Shown: positions 63,637 to 64,000 of the stretch, one piece after another
Layout of the letters: every line of letters starts with the position of its first letter
Numbering within the stretch: the first letter of the stretch is position 1
Assembly (NCBI RefSeq): GCF_009727155.1
Contig: NZ_WNWM01000002.1
Coordinates: 5,952,001-6,016,000, forward strand
Reading direction: 5' to 3'
DNA length: 64,000 nt
Source: Pseudoduganella dura
GTDB taxonomy: Bacteria; Pseudomonadota; Gammaproteobacteria; Burkholderiales; Burkholderiaceae_D
Position numbers and translations under genes: made by a program
The notes under the pieces: model-generated
Seen by the model: only the letters and a program-made list of their open reading frames with translations
Database searches by the model: none
Told to the model about the DNA's origin: nothing

Positions 63637-64000
63637 TGGAGCCGGCCAGCCGATAGCCGCTGCCGGCGATCGTCCTGATCAGCTTGGACGCTGACCCGCC
63701 GTCGACCGCCTTGCGCAGCATGTGCATATGCGAGCGCAGCACGTCGTGATCCGGCACGTTGTCGTTCCAGACCAGGGCCTCGAGTTCTTCGCGCCGTACC
63801 AAGTTGGGGGACTTGCGCATCAGGTATTCGAGCAGCCGCCGCCGTACCGGCGTCATCGGGATGCTTTTGCCGGCGCGCGTCACCGCCAGCGTCTCGAGAT
63901 TGAAGCACAGGTCGGCAACTTCCAGTGTCCGGGCTTCGGCGTGCGCGCCGCGCGAGCGCTGCACCAGCACCTGCAGGCGTATTTCGAGCTCCGGCAGCGC
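63629..64000 (-). CDS. OmpR/PhoB-type response regulator, C-terminal part (partial)
   Basis: The gene runs in from beyond the window end; the visible 123 residues cover a linker (ALPELEIRLQVLVQRSRG) and a winged-helix DNA-binding domain (LEVADLCFNLETLAVTR, MTPVRRRLLEYLMRKSPNLVRREEL and the recognition helix VPDHDVLRSHMHMLRKAV). The end RTIAGSGYRLAG is the typical wing. The receiver domain is outside the window. It overlaps the kinase start, so the two form an operon and the pair would be its cognate system. Confidence 0.93.
   Translation of the reverse strand, partial: ALPELEIRLQVLVQRSRGAHAEARTLEVADLCFNLETLAVTRAGKSIPMTPVRRRLLEYLMRKSPNLVRREELEALVWNDNVPDHDVLRSHMHMLRKAVDGGSASKLIRTIAGSGYRLAGSND

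Overview
The window looks like a chromosomal segment of a high-GC betaproteobacterium, most probably an Oxalobacteraceae member of the Massilia/Pseudoduganella/Duganella type. This is inferred from the beta-type porin, a 733-residue OsmC-YcaO fusion, frequent TTG starts preceded by clear Shine-Dalgarno sequences, and several GGDEF and chemoreceptor proteins. No rRNA, tRNA or CRISPR array was seen.

Layout. 1-1.6 kb: a partial gene, a small secreted protein, an acetyltransferase gene that seems to have lost its start by a one-base change, and a repeat-bearing gap. 1.6-11.2 kb: sugar-acid metabolism (porin and glucarate dehydratase), the OsmC-YcaO fusion, an aminotransferase, an MBL-fold hydrolase and two unrecognised proteins. 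11.2-23.2 kb: a cobalamin riboswitch followed by a tightly overlapping run of 14 genes, cbiMNQO for cobalt uptake and then cobM, cbiX, cobH, cbiD, cobL, cobI, cbiG, cobE, cobJ and a small ferredoxin. The bluB gene for the lower ligand converges on it. No precorrin-6A reductase gene (cobK/cbiJ) is present in the window. 23.4-39.7 kb: signalling and surface genes, namely two diguanylate cyclases, a chemoreceptor, divergent GH43 and GH20 glycosidases, a TerB-like/TerC pair beside nhaR, a solute-binding protein, and DUF4105 and DUF5916 proteins.

40.5-50.2 kb is the most distinctive part. A 1690-residue Rhs protein with its own Sec signal peptide carries a C-terminal domain of about 480 residues after the Rhs core. 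It is followed by three intact paralogues of a secreted family of about 285 residues, a fourth copy reduced to a remnant, a second secreted family (one intact gene plus a broken copy), and a fold-back insertion (MITE-like) of 163 bp. The arrangement fits a polymorphic toxin with a periplasmic immunity array that has expanded and decayed. The toxin and immunity roles are inferred from position and architecture, not from a recognised domain.

50.3-64 kb: a second chemoreceptor, a LysE exporter, an AraC regulator, a histidine kinase with an RsbRD-like N-terminus divergent from a KaiC-like double ATPase, a hybrid kinase overlapping the KaiC-like gene, a methyltransferase, an EptA-type phosphoethanolamine transferase, and a two-component pair whose response regulator runs off the window end. 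The EptA/two-component order resembles polymyxin-resistance loci.
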